Source: Mytilus trossulus | Taxonomy: Eukaryota; Mollusca; Bivalvia; Mytilida; Mytilidae | Reading direction: 5' to 3' | Length of the DNA: 64,000 nt | Assembly (NCBI RefSeq): GCF_036588685.1 | Contig: NC_086386.1 | Location: 43,013,878-43,077,877 of the forward strand | Part shown: piece by piece, positions 59,480 to 64,000 of the stretch | How positions within the stretch are numbered: the stretch's first letter is position 1 | Layout of the letters: every line of letters starts with the position of its first letter | Translations under genes and position numbers: made by a program | Notes under the pieces: generated by a model | What the model saw: the letters and a program-made list of their open reading frames with translations, nothing else | Databases searched by the model: none | Told to the model about the DNA's origin: nothing

Positions 59480-61675
59480 GGTCCAAGGACACAGTTATCG
59501 TCCTTTGGTTTTCGTTGTCTACGAATATAGTCCCTAGTGTAAACAGTGTATAACTTGCATGTTTTATTTGATACACTTTCCCAAATTATTTCTTGATATT
59601 AAATGCATGAAATATTAAGTAGGGGGATGTAATTACATGTTTAAAAAATTTGGGTGCTGAATCTTTATGTTAAGTAGTGATTTGGTCCAGTTCCAAAAGG
59701 TCAAATTTTATCACGTCTGAAGCTGTCAAACTGAATTTTACACCCCCTTAACACAGAATTGTCAATATTTTGAGTTAGAGCTGGTAGAAGTTTCTATAAT
59801 TTTGATATTATTTGTCTCACTGGTAGTACACTACACTGTAAAAATCTTTTTGAGAAAGAGCAGGTGCGATTTTTTTAATATGAATTTATTGTCTAAAAGA
59901 AATGCACTACTAAATAACTGTGTTCTCGGGCCTAAGAGATGGATTTCTGAAATCTAGATTCTGTACTTTGGCAACTTTCCTGAATGATTTGCTGGTTTCA
60001 ATTTGTCAAACTCAATCAAAGTAAAGGATTTACATCTTTGGTTTACAGAAATTCTGTTAAAATGTGCCATTTTGGCATTTTATGGCTATAATAAGCTTTT
60101 TCAAGCAGTCTACATTTTATGCCTGAGAGGCATGCTGACTTTCTATCTGACAGCTTTTCTGTTCCTGATATTTGTGTTTCTATGATTAAATCAAATTTAA
60201 TTAACCATTTGTGAACTCTGGATATAGAGAAAAGTAGATTATCACAGAAAAAAGTGCAGATATTTTGTATTCACGGCCATGGTCGAACGGCCTAACAGAT
60301 GTATGTAAAATGTGAAGAGCTTTGTACATCAAATCTGTAGTCCATCACAAATATTTCACTAAATCTGTAAACAAAGCACTTTACTATATTCAGTACACCT
60401 TACTCCTTTCATAGGCTACCATTTTTTTCTCTGTATGATAGTAAGTGGTCCTAATTTATGCCTATTGAGACTAAAACTAAATGCATGTTTTCCAATGAAA
60501 AGTGAAAAAACTGGCCATCAGACCATTTTGTCTTTCAAAAAACTTAAATGCAAGAGTCCTTTTGCAATTACACTTCTTGTATCATAATACCTTAGCATAG
60601 AAATGAGCAAAAAGTAACACATTTTCATTTCTAATTGCTTCTGTGTGCATTTTTATAGGTCAATATGGGCGACCTCCTTAATCGACTCTAAATAATTCTC
60701 AGTACTACATGGCCAAATACCATTTTATACTCATGTGGTATGCTTTTTGTAACTTTTCTATACATTTAAAGTACATTTAATATATATGAAAGAATAATTT
60801 AGGCCTTAAAAACTTCAAAAACTTCAAATTGGCTAAGAAAAATGCATATTTATATAAGGCATCCCTAAATTGGAAAATTTCTATTTTCAGGCATAGGCTC
60901 ATATAAATTTAACTTTGGAATAATTACAATACATCTTGTACATAAAATGAGTGTTCAGATGCTTTTAATACTTTATATTTGATATTCAAGAGCATTTAAA
61001 AAGCAAATTTTTGCAAAATTTCAAATTTTTAGGCCAAAATCTTGACAGTTGAAGATATTTAATTTACACGTCAAAATTAAACATCCAAATGTCTATATTA
61101 AAATGACCCTAGTTTCTCTAATATATGCCATATGGCCATGAAACTTGGCACGCTATCTCACAATTGCATAAGCTTAGGTTATGCAAAGTTTTATAAAGAT
61201 TGGTTAAGTCTTTCTGTCCTATTAGGTCCAAGGACACAGTTATCGTCCTTTGGTTTTAGTTGTCTACGAATATAGTCCCTAGTGTAAACAGTGTATAACT
61301 TGCATGTTTTATTTGATACACTTTCCCAAGTTATTTCTTGATATTAAATGCATGAAATATTAAGTAGGGGGATGTAATTACATGTTTAAAAAATTTGGGT
61401 GCTGAATCTTTATGTTAAGTAGTGATTTGGTCCAGTTCCAAAAGGTCAAATTTTATCACGTCTGAAGCTGTCAAACTGAATTTTACACCCCCTTAACACA
61501 GAATTGTCAATATTTTGAGTTAGAGCTGGTAGAAGTTTCTATAATTTTGATATTATTTGTCTCACTGGTAGTACACTACACTGTAAAAATCTTTTTGAGA
61601 AAGAGCAGGTGCGATTTTTTTAATATGAATTTATTGTCTAAAAGAAATGCACTACGAAATAACTGTGTTCTCTGG
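59480..61675. mobile_element. Element bounded by 0.45-kb direct repeats
   Basis: 59480-59930 and 61225-61675 are same-orientation copies of about 451 bp with only about four to five differences by eye. The whole unit is flanked by CCATAT (59474-59479 and 61676-61681), as a 6-bp target duplication would be. The intervening 1.3 kb has no retroviral or transposase domain. The repeats begin GGTCCAAGGACACAGTTAT and lack the TG...CA ends of typical LTRs. Each repeat itself has imperfect inverted ends (16 of 20 matches in the first copy). It could be a non-autonomous LTR-type element, or two MITE copies that landed or recombined near each other. Confidence 0.55.
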
Positions 61676-61719
61676 CCATATATTTTGTAAAAGGTATGCT
61701 ATCCAGATTTATCTTAGCA

Positions 61720-62400
61720 GTTCAATGAGATTGTTTAGAAATGATGGGGTATACCATATAGAAGCAGGGGTGCATAATAACAAGTCCAAATTCAATGCCT
61801 TGTTTCAAATGTAAGCAGTAACAAATGAAAATAATGCATATGAAATCATCACTCTGTAGCAACTTCATGTCTGTTACGCAGTTTTTTTTTACCATGACCT
61901 CATTTTCACCATTTTCACAGTCCATTGCTTTGTTGTATTGAAGAATTGTTAGCTGTACATGTCTGCCTGGCATGGTTCATCTGACCTTGACCTCATTTTC
62001 ATGGTTCATTGATCAATGTCTCGTTTTCTTGGTTAATGTTGAGTTTATGTGACAGTTGTAATAAAGCTTTATATTTAGGTCTATCAACATAATATCAATG
62101 ATTAGTAAAGAAGGCGAGACATTTCAGTGTGTGCACTCTTGTATTAAATATGCTTTATAGCACATACATTGTATACATTTCCCACAACCCCAAGGGTAAC
62201 CTTGGTTATAGAAAAGGTCAATTTCTCTGTTAGGATAGTAGGACTCCCATTCAATTGGATTATCTTCAGGATGTATAAATATGCAACCATGTCTGCTTGG
62301 ACTGGGGTCTTTCAATCTTATACCTTAGCCAGGATGAGTGCAACACTCTGCAAGTTAAAAACCTGACAACGTGACGAGTCTGTAGGTGAATATTTAAGGG
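61720..62400. repeat. Molluscan-type interspersed repeat
   Basis: The blocks CATGACCTCATTTTCAC, TTAGCTGTACATGTCTGCC, GACCTTGACCTCATTTTCAT, ATTTAGGTCTATCAACATAA and AAGAAGGCGAGACATTTCAG are recognised from memory as parts of widespread bivalve repeats. The GACCTCATTTTCA block occurs twice within it. No gene is supported; short frames on both strands are incidental. Confidence 0.5.
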
Positions 62401-62689
62401 CAAATTATCTGCCCCTATCTATCATATTCTCGTTTTCTTTTCTAACGTCACATAAATACAAGTCAACAATCAGTGCAATCAATCAAACACATTTCCAAGC
62501 ACAACACTTCTGTATTGATAATAAAAAAACCTCCTTGTATTTAAATGTTTATTTCTGACTTCAAAGTACTTTGATAAACATAAGGATTGAGAGACGGTTT
62601 GGAAAAAAATAAGCTATTTTCTTATCAATAATTGAAATGTGGAATGCTGTTATATCACCATGCAATGTTCTGTAATTGGCTGACTAATG

Positions 62690-62869
62690 CCAGGAGTCTG
62701 TTATTCAGTGGTTGTTGGTGCTGTTTTTCAGAATTTTTTCTTGTTTTATCTTTTATTTTGGTTTTTTTTTTCTTAGTTTGAATTGTTTTACATTGCTTTG
62801 TTGGAACCTTTATAGAATACAAAATGGTATTGGTTTAGCTCAGTGTTGGAGGCCATATGGTAAGTTATA
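62690..62869 (+). repeat. Dispersed repeat family C, 5 prime part
   Basis: GAGTCTGTTATTCAGTGG, GTTTGAATTGTTTTACATTG and AGCTCAGTGTTGGAGGCC run directly into the tandem array that starts at 62870. Confidence 0.6.
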
Positions 62870-63721
62870 GCTTGCATCCACAGCATTTGGGCTCAGCTGG
62901 ATAATTGTCTCATTGGCATTCACCTCTATTTTTCCTATAACAGCTGTGGTGAAACATGATCTATTTGAACCATTACTTAAAGCTACATCTTGTTATTCTT
63001 CAATATTTCAAGTAAACCTTTATTCTTAAACTTGCTGTAATATTATGGATGACCCTATCAAGGCTAGGGAAGACTTCAACATGCTTGCATCCACAGCATT
63101 TGGGCTCAGCTGGATAATTGTCTCATTGGCATTCACCTCTATTTTTCCTATAACAGCTGTGGTGAAACATGATCTATTTGAACCATTACTTAAAGCTACA
63201 TCTTGTTATTCTTCAATATTTCAAGTAAACCTTTATTCTTAAACTTGCTGTAATATTATGGATGACCCTATCAAGGCTAGGGAAGACTTCAACATGCTTG
63301 CATCCACAGCATTTGGGCTCAGCTGGATAATTGTCTCATTGGCATTCACCTCTATTTTTCCTATAACAGCTGTGGTGAAACATGATCTATTTGAACCATT
63401 ACTTAAAGCTACATCTTGTTATTCTTCAATATTTCAAGTAAACCTTTATTCTTAAACTTGCTGTAATATTATGGATGACCCTATCAAGGCTAGGGAAGAC
63501 TTCAACATGCTTGCATCCACAGCATTTGGGCTCAGCTGGATAATTGTCTCATTGGCATTCACCTCTATTTTTCCTATAACAGCTGTGGTGAAACATGATC
63601 TATTTGAACCATTACTTAAAGCTACATCTTGTTATTCTTCAATATTTCAAGTAAACCTTTATTCTTAAACTTGCTGTAATATTATGGATGACCCTATCAA
63701 GGCTAGGGAAGACTTCAACAT
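62870..63721 (+). repeat. Four tandem copies of a 213-bp unit
   Basis: The copies start at 62870, 63083, 63296 and 63509 and appear identical. The unit begins GCTTGCATCCACAGCATTTG and contains TTGTCTCATTGGCATTCACC, a form of the family C terminal module. A 65-codon ATG frame (MDDPIKARED...) is repeated because the unit is repeated; it has no recognisable domain. Perfect identity means a very recent expansion or an assembly artefact. Confidence 0.92.
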
Positions 63722-64000
63722 TTTTTTTTATAGCAGACACTATATATGTAAGGGCCTCATGAAAAAAGTCCAACAGATAAATACCCATATACCAAATATT
63801 GTCATCCTCGAAATGTTTAGGTATTACAGAAGTTGCATGAGTATTAAAATAGGAAATCGAAATCAAGGTCTTAAGAAGAAAGTTGAGCAGACACACACTC
63901 ACTTTTAAAGTGATCTGTACACCAAATACTGTTGTCCTGTTATATTATACTGTTACTAAGGTAAGGCCTTATCTGAAAGTCAACAGAATCATTTGAAGGT
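63722..64000. other. Non-coding end of window
   Basis: After a run of T the sequence continues as AT-rich DNA with no recognised feature. Confidence 0.45.

Noticed and set aside
59480..61675. Autonomous LTR retrotransposon
   Set aside because: The direct repeats lack TG...CA ends and the interior shows no gag or pol motif, primer-binding site or polypurine tract.
63045..63668. A repeated 65-codon protein family (MDDPIKARED...)
   Set aside because: The frames are identical only because the 213-bp DNA unit is tandemly repeated. The sequence contains part of a dispersed repeat.
62870..63721. CRISPR-like regular array
   Set aside because: The units are contiguous 213-bp copies with no unique spacers, in eukaryotic DNA.

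Overview
This is eukaryotic, AT-rich, intron-containing DNA, most likely from a marine mussel (Mytilus or a close relative). The assignment rests on several dispersed repeat families that I recognise from memory as typical of Mytilus genomes. Examples are the block around the GACGCGCGTTTCGTCTAC motif, the GGGGAATGTGTCAAAGAGAC family, and the element that ends in a (GAC)n run. It also fits the expanded B-box/NHL-type genes that are common in bivalves. No search was run, so genus is an inference. About nine tenths of the window is non-coding and much of it is repeat-derived.

Layout. 1-29.4 kb: no convincing gene. It holds dispersed repeats, several inverted-repeat (MITE-like) elements, palindromic hairpins and old diverged duplications. 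29.4-43.8 kb, all on the minus strand: a two-exon RING-NHL gene (29492-32180) and, upstream of it, a head-to-tail array of three single-exon paralogues with B-box, coiled coil, acidic linker and C-terminal propeller-like region. The three are in different states: one intact (33155-34771), one with a ruined N-terminal half (38603-40226), and one interrupted by a single stop codon just after the B-box (42069-43694). All three carry the same palindromic E-box-like motif about 90-116 bp upstream of the ATG. 44-54 kb: repeats, including a composite hAT-like element of about 2.5 kb. 54.2-59.3 kb, plus strand: a complete six-coding-exon gene for AIMP1 (p43/EMAP-II precursor), the scaffold of the multi-tRNA-synthetase complex. 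59.5-64 kb: an element bounded by 0.45-kb direct repeats, then dispersed repeats and an apparently perfect 4 x 213-bp tandem array.

How the genes may relate. The RING-NHL gene has a RING but no B-box or coiled coil, whereas the neighbouring array has B-box, coiled coil and propeller but no RING. Together they carry the parts of a TRIM-NHL ubiquitin ligase split over adjacent same-strand genes, so cooperation is possible but is only an inference. AIMP1 is a housekeeping gene with no evident link to the cluster.

The most interesting points are: the graded decay of the B-box array, including an orphan 50-residue B-box ORF and a dispersed-repeat fragment captured in frame in a coding sequence; the shared promoter palindrome; hairpin elements with a common GCG-TA-GCG type centre; and several structured non-autonomous elements whose exact ends can be read.
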